A DNA stretch of 64,000 nucleotides, from positions 173,431 to 237,430 of the forward strand of contig CAVRNI010000061.1 of assembly GCA_963722415.1 (NCBI GenBank), written 5' to 3'. Each line of letters starts with the position of its first letter. Position 1 is the first letter of the stretch. The notes beneath the pieces are model-generated. The model saw only the letters and a program-made list of their open reading frames with translations. It was not told the origin of the DNA and searched no databases. This DNA is from JALOLG01 sp963722415. Lineage in GTDB: Bacteria > Actinomycetota > Acidimicrobiia > Acidimicrobiales > Ilumatobacteraceae. Made by a program: the position numbers and the translations under genes. Positions 45,121 through 56,882 of this stretch are shown here, piece by piece.

Positions 45121-46339
45121 TCAGCCGGGTCGGCCGACGACGACGACCTTTTCCCAGTGCACGGCCGCCACCGAGACGGTCTTGCCGGTGGCGGGCGCGT
45201 GGATCAACGACCCGCCGCCGAGGTAGATCCCGACGTGGCTGATGGGGGTGTAATAGAAGATCAGGTCGCCCGGTTGGGCGGCGCTGGCCGGGACATGCGG
45301 CACGCATCGCCGCCTGGGCGCGTGACTGGTGCGGCAGGTACACGCCGGCCTGCCCCCACGCGTACGACGTGAGACCCGAGCAGTCGAATCCGACACCCGG
45401 AATCGCCTGGTAGCCGACATAGGGGACACCCAGCTGGGACTGGGCGGCCGCGATCGCGGTGTCGGCGAGCGACGACGGCGCGGGATAGTTGACCGGTTCA
45501 GGGGCCGGCGGCGGAGGCGAGTCGTTGCCGGAGCTGGGTGCGGCCGGCGCATCGCCGCCGCCACCCGAACCGCCACCGCCACCACTCCCGCCACCGGTGC
45601 CGGTATCGCCGCTTCCGCCTCCGCCACCGCTGGGGGCGGCGGCTACGGCTGCGGCGGCGGCGCTGGCCTGCGCGGCGGCGGCATCGCGGGCGAACTGGCG
45701 AGCCGACTCTTCGACCCGACGGGCCTCTTCCTCGACGATCGCCGCCTGGTACTCGGCTTCGGCGGCAGCGCGTCGCTCGTGGTATTCGGCGGTGAGCTCG
45801 ACGGTCGCGGCCTGGGCCTCGGCGATCGTCTCCGTGAGCGCCTCGGCCGCTTCGAGCTTGTCGGCGAGGTCGGCGCGATCGGCCTCGAGATCGGCGATCA
45901 GCGCGTCGAGGTCGTCGGTGGTCGAGGTCCCGACACTGAGCGCGACACGCGACAGCTGGTCGCGCTGCAGCGTGTCGCTGTAGGCCGCGGCATTCGAGAA
46001 CAGGGGCCCGAGTGCGTCGCCGCCGCCGCCCGTGAACGCCCGCACCGCGACCTCCGAGAGATCGCCGCGCAGCGTCGCCAGCTCGGCTTCCTTCGCCGCG
46101 ATCCGGGCCCGGGCAGCGGCGACCTCCTCGTCGAGCTGGTTCTTCTCGTCGAGCGCGACGACGTAGTCCTCGGCGAGGATGTCGGCTTGCTCGCCGAGCT
46201 CGTCGAGCTCGTCGACGATGCGTTCGACCTCACGCCGCTGGTCGTCGACCGGGCTGGCCACCACGTAGTCGGCGTTCATCGACGGTGCGGCGACCGCGAT
46301 TCCGCACGCGACGAGGAAAGCTGTGGTTCTGCGCTTCAT
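45121..46339 (-). CDS. Secreted NlpC/P60 peptidoglycan hydrolase with coiled-coil domain
   Basis: About 405 residues. Signal peptide MKRRTTAFLVACGIAVAAPS; long coiled coil (residues ~35-220; RREVERIVDELDELGEQADI, RRAAAEAEYQAAIVEEEARR); a Gly/Ser-rich then Pro-rich linker; and a C-terminal NlpC/P60 domain. The domain has the catalytic Cys in GVGFDCSGLTSYAWGQAGVY, the His in ISHVGIYLGGGSLIHAPATG, and a final HWEKVVVVGRPG. This is the RipA/RipC layout: a D,L-endopeptidase for cell separation with an autoinhibitory coiled coil. One extra base near 45304 breaks the frame between QAAM and VPHVPA. Confidence 0.88.
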
Positions 46340-46449
46340 GGACGGGCCGAGTCTAGCCTTCGTTACGAACGTGTTGCGAACGGATCGCGGATTCCGCTCG
46401 TCATGATCGCCTCAAGCGATGGTCAATCATTGCCATGCGCCTCCTTCCG

Positions 46450-46495
46450 ATACGCCTCGATGTCTCATTCCCATACGCCTCGATGTCTCATTCCC
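46450..46495. repeat. Perfect 23-base tandem duplication at the guaA 3' end
   Basis: ATACGCCTCGATGTCTCATT followed by CCC occurs twice head to tail (46450-46472 and 46473-46495). The right copy contains the guaA stop codon (46488-46490) and final codons; the left copy is intergenic and carries an identical stop context. Looks like a recent slippage or assembly duplication. Confidence 0.85.
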
Positions 46496-48051
46496 ATTCG
46501 ATGGTGCCGGGCGGTTTGGACGTGATGTCGTACGCCACCCGGTTGATGCCGGGGACCTCGTTGATGATGCGGCTCGACATCCGCTCCAGAACGTCGTAGG
46601 GCAGCCGCGCCCAGTCCGCCGTCATCGCGTCGTCGCTGGTCACGGCCCGGATGACGATCGGGTGGCCGTAGGTCCGTTCGTCTCCCATCACGCCCACCGA
46701 GCGGATGTCGAGGAGGACCGCGAACGCCTGCCAGATCTCGCGTTCCAGGCCCGGCCGCGGCGATCTCCTCACGGACGATCGCGTCGGCCTCCTGTAGCAG
46801 CGCCACCTTGTCGGGCGTGACCTCGCCGATGATCCGCACGCCGAGCCCCGGACCCGGGAACGGCTGGCGCCACACCAGCTCGTCCGGCAGGCCGAGCTCG
46901 ACACCGAGGCGGCGGACCTCGTCCTTGAACAGGTCGCGGAGCGGCTCGACGAGCTGCAACGTCATGTCGTCGGGGAGCCCACCGACGTTGTGGTGGCTCT
47001 TGATCACGTCGGCGGTCCCGTCGGCGCCGCCGCTCTCGATCAGATCGGGGTACAGCGTGCCCTGCACGAGGAACTCGGCCTCGGTCAGCCCGCCGGTGTT
47101 CTCCTCGAAGATGCGCACGAACAGCTCGCCGATCGCCTTGCGCTTCACCTCCGGATCGGTGATGCCCTGGAGCGCCTCGAAGTAGCGGTCGCCCGCCGTG
47201 ACGTGGATCAGTTCGAGACCCATCGTGCGCCGGTACGTCTCGACGATCTGCGCGCTCTCGTCCTTGCGCATCAGCCCGGTGTCGACGTAGACGCAGGTGA
47301 GCTGGTGGCCGATGGCGCGATGCACGAGCGCCGCGGCGACCGACGAATCGACGCCGCCCGACAACGCGCAGATCGCCCGCGCCCCGCCGATCTGGGCCCG
47401 GATGCGGGCGACCTGCTCATCGACGACCGAGCTCATGCGCCACGTCGGTTCGCAACCGGCGAGGTCGTGGAGGAACGTCCGCAAGACCGTCATGCCGTGC
47501 GGCGTGTGGACGACCTCGGGATGGAACTGCACGCCCCAGATGCGACGGTCGTCGTCCTCGAGCACGGCGACGGGGGCTTCGTTGGTCGATGCCGTCGCCC
47601 GGAACCCGGGTGGGACCTCGGTGATCGCGTCGAAGTGGCTCATCCAGACGTCGTGTTCGTCCGGTGTCTCGGGCCCGAGCACGGAGGATTCGCGGGTGCG
47701 GGTCAGATGGGTCCTGCCGTACTCGCCGCGCATCCCGCGGCCGACCGTTCCACCGAGTTGGTGGGCGATGAGCTGGGCGCCGTAGCAGATCCCGAGGATC
47801 GGAACACCGAGCGTGTAGATCGCCGGATCGAGCCGGGGTGCGCCGTCGACATGGACGCTCTTGGGGCCGCCCGACAGGATGATCGCCGACGGGTCGCGGG
47901 CCACCATCTCGTCGGCCGTCGTGCGATGCGCCACGATCTCGGAATACACGTCGAGCTCGCGGACCCGGCGGGCGATGAGCTGCGCGTACTGAGCGCCGAA
48001 GTCGACGACGAGCACGGGTCGCCGGGGAGAGTGCGCGTCAGGCGGGTTCAA
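46488..48051 (-). CDS. guaA: GMP synthase (glutamine-hydrolysing)
   Basis: About 520 residues. Class I amidotransferase domain: VLVVDFGAQYAQLIARRVRE, nucleophile Cys in GVPILGICYGAQLIAHQLGG, catalytic His/Glu in WGVQFHPEVVHT. ATP pyrophosphatase domain: AICALSGGVDSSVAAALVHR. Dimerisation domain: LPDELVWRQPFPGPGLGVRI, then DIRSVGVMGDERTYGHPIVI and ITSKPPGTIEWE. It converts XMP to GMP in the cytoplasm. One extra base near 46751 (GCCGGGCCTGG) splits the C-terminal part. Start is TTG 48051 or GTG 48015; the latter fits the family N-terminus better. Confidence 0.94.
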
Positions 48052-48074
48052 GACCCCGATGGTAGACAGGGCGG

Positions 48075-48401
48075 GTGGGCGAACACCTGGAACTCGTCAT
48101 CGTCGCAGGTGGTGTCCGTACCGTGACCGTGGCGGCGAACGTGCCAGTGAACGTGGCGTCCGGCTCGCCGCCACCGCCCGTCACCGACAACGACTTCATC
48201 CCGGAGGGTCGCGACTTCAGCGAGTGCATCAGCGCCGTGCCCAAGCCGGGTTGTGGCAGCGAGGCGCGCAACGACTGGCACCAGGGTCTCGTGCTCGGTG
48301 TGATGGTCGCCGGCCTGGTCGTCATCGGCTGGCGGATCGTGCGGGGTGTACGCCATCGCGAGGCGGCGGCGAGGAACGTCGACGCACCACCCACGAAGTG
48401 A
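48075..48401 (+). CDS. Small single-pass membrane protein, unknown
   Basis: 108 residues: a hydrophilic N-terminal half with two Cys (FSECISAVPKPGCGSEARND), one transmembrane helix (WHQGLVLGVMVAGLVVIGWR) and a short basic tail (IVRGVRHREAAARNVDAPPT). GTG start, 23 bases from the divergent guaA. The paired Cys on the probably outer side could form a disulfide. No family recognised. Confidence 0.55.
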   Translation: MGEHLELVIVAGGVRTVTVAANVPVNVASGSPPPPVTDNDFIPEGRDFSECISAVPKPGCGSEARNDWHQGLVLGVMVAGLVVIGWRIVRGVRHREAAARNVDAPPTK

Positions 48402-48423
48402 TGCTGGAGGCGACGAGGTGAGC

Positions 48424-49384
48424 TCAGGCGTCGACGACGATCTCGTAGTCGATCGCGCGTTGCACCGGTTCGAAGCCGAGGCGGCGATACAGGCGTGCCG
48501 CACCGGTCGGGCTCTCGCTGTCGACTCCGATCGAGGCATGCGTGAGCCCATCGGCGGCGAAGGCGTGCAGTGACGCCACGATGAGCTGCGATGCCAGCCC
48601 GCGCCCGCGCCACTGGGCGAGCGTGCCGAGTTGGTCGATCCAGCCGTCCTTGCGCCCGTTCACCGCATCGTCGGCCTCGAAGCGCTTGTTCAGGCAGTAG
48701 CTGACGATGTCGCCGGTCGCGTCATCGACGGCGACGAAGCTGAGATCGAGCCGCGCCCCGAACCCGCGCACCTCCTGGTGCCAACGGTCGGGGGTGATGG
48801 GCGTCGAGCCCCAGTGGTCGGCGAATGCCGCATCGTTCACCACCAGGATCTCGTCGTCACGATCGTCGGGCCACGACGCGATCGTGACCCCCGTGACGTA
48901 CCGCGGGAACGGGCAGGTCGTCGAGTGGGCGGAGGAGCTCGTCGAAGTAGCGCGCCGGCGTGAAGCCCATCCGCCGGTACAAACGGTGCGCCGACTCGAC
49001 ATAGTCGAACCGGTTGACACGGATGTACTTCGGCACGTCGTTGCTCGAGGCGCTCAACCGGGACCTGGCCTGTTCGATGCCCCACCCCAGCAGCGCCCTC
49101 CCGACTCCCGCGCCGCGGTGGATCGGGTCGACCTCCCCCCACACGTAGCACCGTTCGAGCCGCACTTCAGAGGGGATGTACTCGGCGAACGCGTAACCGG
49201 CCAGCTCGCCGTCACACAGTGCGACACGGACGTCCTCGGCGAGTACGACATGTTCGTCCTCGAAGTCCTCGCGCATCTCTTCGACGTCGAGGACCCGCGG
49301 CACCCCGTCGTGCGCCTCGGACCGGTTGTGGAGCGCACACATCTCCTCGATGTCGTTCGGCGTCGCTCCCCGGTATTCGATCAT
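48424..49384 (-). CDS. Tandem-GNAT acetyltransferase (mycothiol-synthase-like layout)
   Basis: About 319 residues with two GNAT domains. Domain 1: MIEYRGATPNDIEEMCALHN, then the acetyl-CoA loop VDPIHRGAGVGRALLGWGIE and YVESAHRLYRRMGFTPARYF. Domain 2: FVAVDDATGDIVSYCLNKRF, then LAQWRGRGLASQLIVASLHA and SPTGAARLYRRLGFEPVQRA. The two-domain build is that of MshD, the last enzyme of mycothiol synthesis, but many relatives have other acceptors and no msh genes adjoin, so I do not name it. One indel near 48905 separates the domains into two frames. Confidence 0.78.
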
Positions 49385-49448
49385 GGCCACGAAAGCGGAC
49401 GCTACCGACCGGTCGACGCGGCACTGACAGGCATTACCGTCGGCGCCC

Positions 49449-50862
49449 ATGACGCCCGACGAGTTCCGCTCGCATGGCCACACGCTGATCGATCTCATCA
49501 CCGAGTACCTCGAGGGCATCGAGCAACGACCGGTCTGCCGCGCTCGTGAAGCCGGGCGAGGTCCGCGCCGGATTGCCGGAGCACCCGCCAACCGCGCCGG
49601 AACCGTTCGCCAGCGTGCTCGACGACCTGCGCTCGATCGTCATGCCCGGCCTGACGCATTGGCAGCATCCGCAGTTCTTCGCCTACTTCCCCGCCAACAT
49701 CTCGTACGCCTCGATCCTCGGCGAACTGACGGCGGCCGGGTTCGGCGTCCAGGGCATGAGCTGGATCACGTCACCGGCGTGCACCGAGATCGAGACGTTG
49801 ATGCTCGATTGGATGCAGGACCTGCTCGCGCTCCCAGCGCGCTTCCGATCGACCGACCTCACCGGCGGCGGCGTGATCCAGGGCTCGGCGAGCGAGGCCA
49901 CACTCGTCGCGATCCTGTCGGCCCGGTGGCGGGCGACCGGTGGTCGCGTCAACGCCGACGGAGACACGTCGAGACTCGTGGCCTACGCGACCTCGCAGGC
50001 CCATTCGAGCGTCGAGAAGGGCCTCCGCATCGCCGGCATCGGCACCGACCGCATTCGCACCATCGCCCACGACGCGTCGTTCGCGATGGTGCCCACGGCG
50101 CTGGCCGAGGCGATCACCGCCGACAAGGCCGTCGGACTCGTGCCGTTCTTCGTCTGTGCGACACACGGCACGACATCGTCGATGGCGTTCGATCCGACTC
50201 CCGAGATCGGCGAGATCTGCCACGCCCACGACGTCTGGCTCCACGTCGACGCGGCGATGAGCGGGATCGCCGCGTTGGCACCCGAGCATCGCTGGGTCAA
50301 CGACGGGTTGGACCTCGCCGACAGCTACTGCACGAACCCGCACAAGTGGATGGGCGTCAACTTCGACTGCGATCTCTACTGGACGGCCGACCGGGTGGCG
50401 CTGCTCGGCGCGCTGAGCATCCTTCCCGAGTACCTGCGATCGGCAGCTGCCGAATCGGGCGCGGCGATCGACTACCGCGACTGGCAGGTCCCGCTCGGAC
50501 GCCGGTTCCGAGCGCTCAAGTTGTGGTTCGCGATCCGTCTCGACGGGCTGCAGACGTTCCAGTCGATGATCCGCCATCACGTCACCATGACCCAGGAGCT
50601 GGCGGCACTCGTACGCCGCGACGACCGGTTCGAGATCGTGGCGCCGCACCCGTTGAACCTGCTGTGCGTCAGGCACGTCGCCGGCGACGCGGCGACCGAC
50701 GATCTGATCGAGCGCGCCAACGCCACCGGCTCGGTGCTGTTCACGCGCACCGTGCTCGACGGACGCAGCGTGCTGCGGTTCTCGATCGGCGCACGGACGA
50801 CCGAAATGCGTCATGTGCTCGCCGGCTGGAACCTGCTCAGCGATCTCGCAACAGTTGGATGA
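49449..50862 (+). CDS. PLP-dependent group II amino-acid decarboxylase (aromatic type)
   Basis: About 470 residues. N-terminus MTPDEFRSHGHTLIDLITEY; substrate/PLP region LTHWQHPQFFAYFPANISYA and GVQGMSWITSPACTEIET; GGVIQGSASEATLVA; VDAAMSGIAALAPEH; Schiff-base Lys in SYCTNPHKWMGVNFDCDLYW. This matches DOPA/tyrosine/tryptophan decarboxylases that make aromatic amines. One indel near 49535 joins EGIEQRPV to KPGEVRAGLPEHPP. The 3' end overlaps the convergent NUDIX gene by 26 bases. The substrate (Tyr, Trp, Phe or Asp) is undetermined. Confidence 0.88.
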
Positions 50863-51452
50863 GCACCGACGCGGTGGCGCCCCAGACCGTCTCGTCGTCG
50901 AGCTCGAAGAAGTGCAGCAGCCGATCGGTCGGCGGCGCGCCCCACCGCTCGGACCGGTAGGTGTCGGCCCTGGTGAACTCGGTGAGCGGCACCCACAGCA
51001 CGCGGTCGACCTCCGGACTGGCCGGCTGCAGTGCGACCGGCGCGGCGACGGCTGGCGACGACCGGCACGATGTAGCTGCGGCTCACGACCGTGTTGAGGT
51101 GCTCGAGCTCCCCCTCGACGTGGACCAACGCCGGATCGAGCCCGACCTCCTCATGCGCTTCTCGCAGCGCGGCGTCGACCGCCGTCTCACCCGGATCGAG
51201 CCGCCCGCCCGGAAAGCTGATCTCACCGCGATGGGTGCGCATGTCCATGGAGCGCCGGGTGAGCAGCACCTCGACACCCCGGTCGCTCGGCGCGAGCGCG
51301 ACGAGCACGGCCGAGTGGCGGGCACCGGTGAACGCCGGCGCGAACGGACGGCTGTGGCGGTTGACGCGACCGAGCAACGCGTCGAGCGCGGGTGCGGAGC
51401 TGCTCCCGAACGGCGCGTCGGGACCGAGCTCCCACGTCGCGGGCCGCGGCAC
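50837..51452 (-). CDS. NUDIX hydrolase, CoA-pyrophosphatase-like
   Basis: About 205 residues. Nudix box GGRLDPGETAVDAALREAHE followed by EVGL (Gx5Ex7REUxEExGU), preceded by ARHSAVLVALAPSDRGVEVL and LTRRSMDMRTHRGEISFPGG; the TRR...HxGEISFPGG pattern is that of CoA/nucleotide pyrophosphatases. One inserted base near 51052; after it the chain continues EVDRVLWVPLTEFTRADTYR and ends TASVLIQLLRDR at 50837. Start is probably GTG 51452; an ATG at 51506 would overlap the 55-residue gene upstream. Confidence 0.82.
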
Positions 51453-51480
51453 GAACTGCCGCCCGCCGGGGCGGCGGCCG

Positions 51481-51648
51481 TCAGCTGGCAGGGGTCCAGC
51501 CGGCATCGACGAGTTGTTGGAGGACCTGCGGCAATCCGGCCGTCTTCAGGTTGGCCAGCACCTTGCCGGGAGGCAGCTCGCCCTTTTCCCACTCCTCCCA
51601 GGCGGTCAGCAGCTTGGCGAGGTCGGGCGGTGGTTGCTCGAAGGCCAT
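51481..51648 (-). CDS. Small (55-residue) soluble protein, unknown
   Basis: MAFEQPPPDLAKLLTAWEEW, then EKGELPPGKVLANLKTAGLP and QVLQQLVDAGWTPAS. Compact helical protein with good codon use; ends 28 bases before the proposed NUDIX start and probably shares its transcript. Similar small Pro/Trp-containing proteins occur in actinobacteria, but I know no function. Confidence 0.65.
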   Translation of the reverse strand: MAFEQPPPDLAKLLTAWEEWEKGELPPGKVLANLKTAGLPQVLQQLVDAGWTPAS

Positions 51649-51719
51649 CCGCCCAGCCTAGAGGCACCGCCGCCGATGGGTTGTGGACTTTCATCCGAGT
51701 TTTCTGTATCGTTCGGGAA

Positions 51720-52283
51720 ATGTCGGATGATATCTCGGATGGCGGCGACGGGGCGCTGGACTACGCGCTCGAGGCCGAGATCAACGCCGACACGCCCGAA
51801 CGCATGAAGGCCCTCGGCGACCGGCTGCGGATGACCGTCCTCGACCTCGTGCTCGAGCGGGCGATGACCGTGACCGAGTTGGCCGAACGCCTGAAGCGGC
51901 CGCGTGGCACCGTCGCCTACCACGTCGACATCCTGCTCGCCGCCGGGCTCCTCCAGGTCGTGCGGACCCGGCGCGTCCGGGCTGTCGACGAGCGCTACTA
52001 CGGGCGCACGGCGCGCACCATCACGTTCCATCAGCACACTCCCGGCGAGTTGGCGTTCTTCGACGATGTTCTCGCCGAGGTCGACTTCGAGCGCCTCGAG
52101 GCGAAGCAACCAGGTGCGTACGCGACGCTGCGCCGCGCTCGCATCCCTGCCGAGCGCGCCGAGGAGTTCGCCGCCCGGCTCGACGCCCTGTCGCACGAGT
52201 TCATCGCCCTGCCGCGCGACGGCGATCTCGAGTTCGGACTGCTCATCACGCTGTACCCGACCACCCGGCTGAAGGCGCCATGA
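51720..52283 (+). CDS. ArsR-like winged-helix transcriptional regulator
   Basis: 187 residues. HTH: TPERMKALGDRLRMTVLDLV, LERAMTVTELAERLKRPRGT, VAYHVDILLAAGLLQVVRTR, VDERYYGRTARTITFH. C-terminal helical domain probably for dimerisation or ligand binding. No metal-binding Cys pattern. ATGA overlap with the MFS exporter gene, so it most likely controls that transporter and itself. Divergent from the 55-residue gene over 71 bases. Confidence 0.85.
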   Translation: MSDDISDGGDGALDYALEAEINADTPERMKALGDRLRMTVLDLVLERAMTVTELAERLKRPRGTVAYHVDILLAAGLLQVVRTRRVRAVDERYYGRTARTITFHQHTPGELAFFDDVLAEVDFERLEAKQPGAYATLRRARIPAERAEEFAARLDALSHEFIALPRDGDLEFGLLITLYPTTRLKAP

Positions 52284-53632
52284 CCGCGGTCGACACGCCC
52301 ACCGAGCCGCGCCTCGACGGGCGGTACTACAAGCTGTTCTGGGCCAGCGTCGTGTCGAACCTCGGCGATGGCGTCGGCATCATCGCCTATCCATGGTTGG
52401 CATCGGCGGTCACACGCGACCCGTTGCTCGTCGCCCTCGTCATGGTCGCCCAACGGTTGCCCTGGCTCGTGTTCACACTCCCCGCCGGGGTGATCACCGA
52501 CCGCGTCGACCGTCGCAAGGCGATGGTGGCGATGGACATGTGCCGGTTCGTGCTCACGCTCGCCGTCGCCTTCGCCGTGCTCGGCAAGCAGGGCGATCTG
52601 CCCGACCCGGACGACCTCGACGCGGTCGCCGGCACCCAGACCGGCCTCTACCTGGTCGTGCTGCTGGCGACGGTGCTGCTGGGCATGGCGGAGGTGCTGC
52701 GCGACAACTCGGCCCAGACGATCCTGCCCGCCATCGTCGACAAGAGCCAGCTCGAGAAGGCCAATGGCCGGATGTGGAGCGCGGAGAGCATCGCCAACCA
52801 GTTCATCGGGCCACCCCTCGGATCGCTGCTGCTCGCGATCGCCTTCTCGCTGCCGTTCTTCCTCGATGCGGCGTCGTTCTTCGTGGCCGCCGCGCTCGTG
52901 TTCCTGATCCCGGGGTCGTTCCGGGCCGAAGGTCACGACACCCGCGAACGCAAGCCATGGCGCAGCGAGCTCGCCGAGGGCTTCCGCTGGCTGTGGGGGC
53001 ACAGCCTCTTGCGACCGATGGCGATCATCCTCGGGATCACCAACGGGGCGATCATGATCACGACGTCGACGTTCGTGCTGTTCGCCCAGGAGGTGCTCGA
53101 CGTCGGACCGCTGCTGTTCACCGTGATCGGTTTCGGTGGCGCGATCGGCGCCGTCATCGGCGGTGCGGTGGCCGCCCAGGTCACGCGCTGGTTGGGCGCC
53201 GGAACGTGCCTGGCGCTCACGCTCGGCGGGACGGCCGTCGTGAGCGCGCTCATCGGGTTGTCCTCGCACTGGGCGCCCGTACTCGTGCTGTTCACGATCA
53301 TGACGCTGCTCGGGATCCTCTGGAACGTCATCACCGTCAGCCTGCGGCAGGCGATCATCCCGTCGCGCCTGCTGGGGCGCGTCAACAGCGTGTACCGATT
53401 CTTCGCCTGGGGGATGATGCCGATCGGTGCCGTGATCGGCGGCCTGACGGTGCTCGTGGTCGACACGTTCGCGTCGCGCGACTGGGCGCTGCGGACGACG
53501 TGGCTCCTGTGCGCCGTGATCCACGTCTGGCTCTTCATGTGGGGACGCGCTGCCCTCACCACCGAACGCCTCGAAGCAGCGCGTGCCGAAGCCGCGGTCA
53601 GCTCTCCGGCTTCCGGCGACGCCACGCCGTGA
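52280..53632 (+). CDS. Major facilitator superfamily exporter
   Basis: 450 residues, 12 helices, of the enterobactin-exporter-like (EntS/MFS_3) group: FWASVVSNLGDGVGIIAYPW, RLPWLVFTLPAGVITDRVDR (motif A), ATVLLGMAEVLRDNSAQTIL, FIGPPLGSLLLAIAFSLPFF, RQAIIPSRLLGRVNSVYRFF. Such carriers expel drugs, siderophores or macrolides. Coupled to the ArsR-like regulator. Its last 35 bases overlap the convergent gene at 53598. Confidence 0.88.
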   Translation: MTAVDTPTEPRLDGRYYKLFWASVVSNLGDGVGIIAYPWLASAVTRDPLLVALVMVAQRLPWLVFTLPAGVITDRVDRRKAMVAMDMCRFVLTLAVAFAVLGKQGDLPDPDDLDAVAGTQTGLYLVVLLATVLLGMAEVLRDNSAQTILPAIVDKSQLEKANGRMWSAESIANQFIGPPLGSLLLAIAFSLPFFLDAASFFVAAALVFLIPGSFRAEGHDTRERKPWRSELAEGFRWLWGHSLLRPMAIILGITNGAIMITTSTFVLFAQEVLDVGPLLFTVIGFGGAIGAVIGGAVAAQVTRWLGAGTCLALTLGGTAVVSALIGLSSHWAPVLVLFTIMTLLGILWNVITVSLRQAIIPSRLLGRVNSVYRFFAWGMMPIGAVIGGLTVLVVDTFASRDWALRTTWLLCAVIHVWLFMWGRAALTTERLEAARAEAAVSSPASGDATP

Positions 53633-54065
53633 CCGCGTTGCCGGCGAGGCGGCCGGCGCTCCGACCGAGATCCACTCCACGGTCGCCCGTGGCCGCCGAG
53701 GCTCGGCGCTCCTTGCGCGCCTGCTTCTCCGCGAAGTCCGAGTAGAACCACACGAAGGCATACACGATCGCGACTCCGACCACGATCGCCCGCGTGCCGA
53801 CGTCGACATCGACCCACGGCTGGACGGCGGCGAAGACCACGAACGCGATCACGAACAGGTCGACCACCCGGTGGACCCGGCGTCCGACGAGTCGGAACGC
53901 GCTGAGGGGCCCGATCGTCACGGCTGCGTTGAGCAGCACGACGCCACCCACGACGGCGGGCACCAGCGGCTCGGGACCCTGGAGCCCGGTGGCGACCAGG
54001 ATCAGGCCGATGATGTACTCGACGAGTTGGTGCAGCCAGAACGGGCGCATCGCTCGGTCAGACAT
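53598..54065 (-). CDS. Integral membrane protein of unknown function
   Basis: About 155 residues with four hydrophobic segments (LHQLVEYIIGLILVATGLQG, PLVPAVVGGVVLLNAAVTIG, VVDLFVIAFVVFAAVQPWVD, TRAIVVGVAIVYAFVWFYSD) and a basic cytoplasmic tail (AEKQARKERRASAATGDR). No family named. The start is taken at ATG 54065 (MSDRAMRPFW); two copies of CATCTGATTC (54063-54072, 54082-54091) lie at and above the start. Confidence 0.6.
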   Translation of the reverse strand: MSDRAMRPFWLHQLVEYIIGLILVATGLQGPEPLVPAVVGGVVLLNAAVTIGPLSAFRLVGRRVHRVVDLFVIAFVVFAAVQPWVDVDVGTRAIVVGVAIVYAFVWFYSDFAEKQARKERRASAATGDRGVDLGRSAGRLAGNAVTAWRRRKPES

Positions 54066-54125
54066 CTGATTCAAGCTACGTCATCTGATTCGCACGGCGA
54101 CGGCAACGACCACGCTGGAAACAAC

Positions 54126-54157
54126 ACGACCCCGGGTCCGTGAGGACCCGGGGTCGT
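54126..54157 (-). terminator. Hairpin terminator after groEL
   Basis: Perfect 14-base inverted repeat ACGACCCCGGGTCC-GTGA-GGACCCGGGGTCGT. On the minus strand it is followed by TGTTGTTTCC, a modest U-rich tail, 68 bases after the groEL stop. It separates the groESL transcript from the downstream membrane-protein gene. Confidence 0.82.
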
Positions 54158-54224
54158 CGGGGGAGATTGGTGCAACCGCTCCGCCCGTGCGGTTATTCCT
54201 TCATCTTCAGCGTGTTCTTCTCGA

Positions 54225-55872
<1,648 letters not shown>

Positions 55873-55886
55873 GTGGTGTCAGTCCT

Positions 55887-56180
55887 TCACTTGCCGACAA
55901 TGGCAAGTACGTCGCGGCTGGAGAGGATCAACAGATCGTCTCCATCGATCGTCACTTCGGTGCCGCCGTACTTCGAGTACAGGACGGTGTCGCCGACGCT
56001 GATGTCGAGCGCGAAATGCTTGCCCTCATCGTCGCTCCAACGGCCGGGGCCGACGGCGAGGACCGAACCCTGCTGTGGCTTCTCTTTGGCGGTGTCGGGG
56101 ATCACGAGGCCCGACGCGGTGCGCTCCTCGGCCTCATTGGGCTTCACGACGATTCGGTCATCCAGCGGCTTCAGGTTCAT
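55887..56180 (-). CDS. groES: Co-chaperonin GroES (Hsp10)
   Basis: 97 residues: MNLKPLDDRIVVKPNEAEER, mobile loop ERTASGLVIPDTAKEKPQQG, SVLAVGPGRW, VGDTVLYSKYGGTEVTIDGD and DDLLILSSRDVLAIVGK. It caps GroEL. The ATG at 56180 follows a 46-base region after the proximal CIRCE element. Normal length, intact. Confidence 0.96.
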   Translation of the reverse strand: MNLKPLDDRIVVKPNEAEERTASGLVIPDTAKEKPQQGSVLAVGPGRWSDDEGKHFALDISVGDTVLYSKYGGTEVTIDGDDLLILSSRDVLAIVGK

Positions 56181-56225
56181 TGGTGCATGCCTCCATTGGC
56201 GTGTCACTGTGGGTTCGGGCGAGCG

Positions 56226-56252
56226 TTAGCACTCGACCAGGGCGAGTGCCAA
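56226..56252. promoter_or_regulatory. CIRCE element, proximal copy
   Basis: TTAGCACTC-N9-GAGTGCCAA, differing from the CIRCE consensus (TTAGCACTC-N9-GAGTGCTAA) at one base. Located 46 bases upstream of the groES start codon, the usual place for HrcA repression of groESL. Confidence 0.93.
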
Positions 56253-56274
56253 TCGTAGGCGACCGGCGGGGTCA

Positions 56275-56297
56275 TTAGCAACCGGAGGGCGAGAGTG

Positions 56298-56301
<4 letters not shown>
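56275..56301. promoter_or_regulatory. CIRCE element, distal copy
   Basis: TTAGCAACC-N9-GAGTGCTAA, with two mismatches in the left arm. It overlaps the end of maf (56298). Two CIRCE sites 49 bases apart allow cooperative HrcA binding, as seen upstream of some actinobacterial groEL genes. Confidence 0.85.
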
Positions 56302-56879
<578 letters not shown>

Positions 56880-56882
56880 CCG

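Noticed and set aside
54063..54091. Direct repeat CATCTGATTC as a regulatory site
   Set aside because: Only two 10-base copies, one inside the start region; no partner regulator nearby, so too weak to call.
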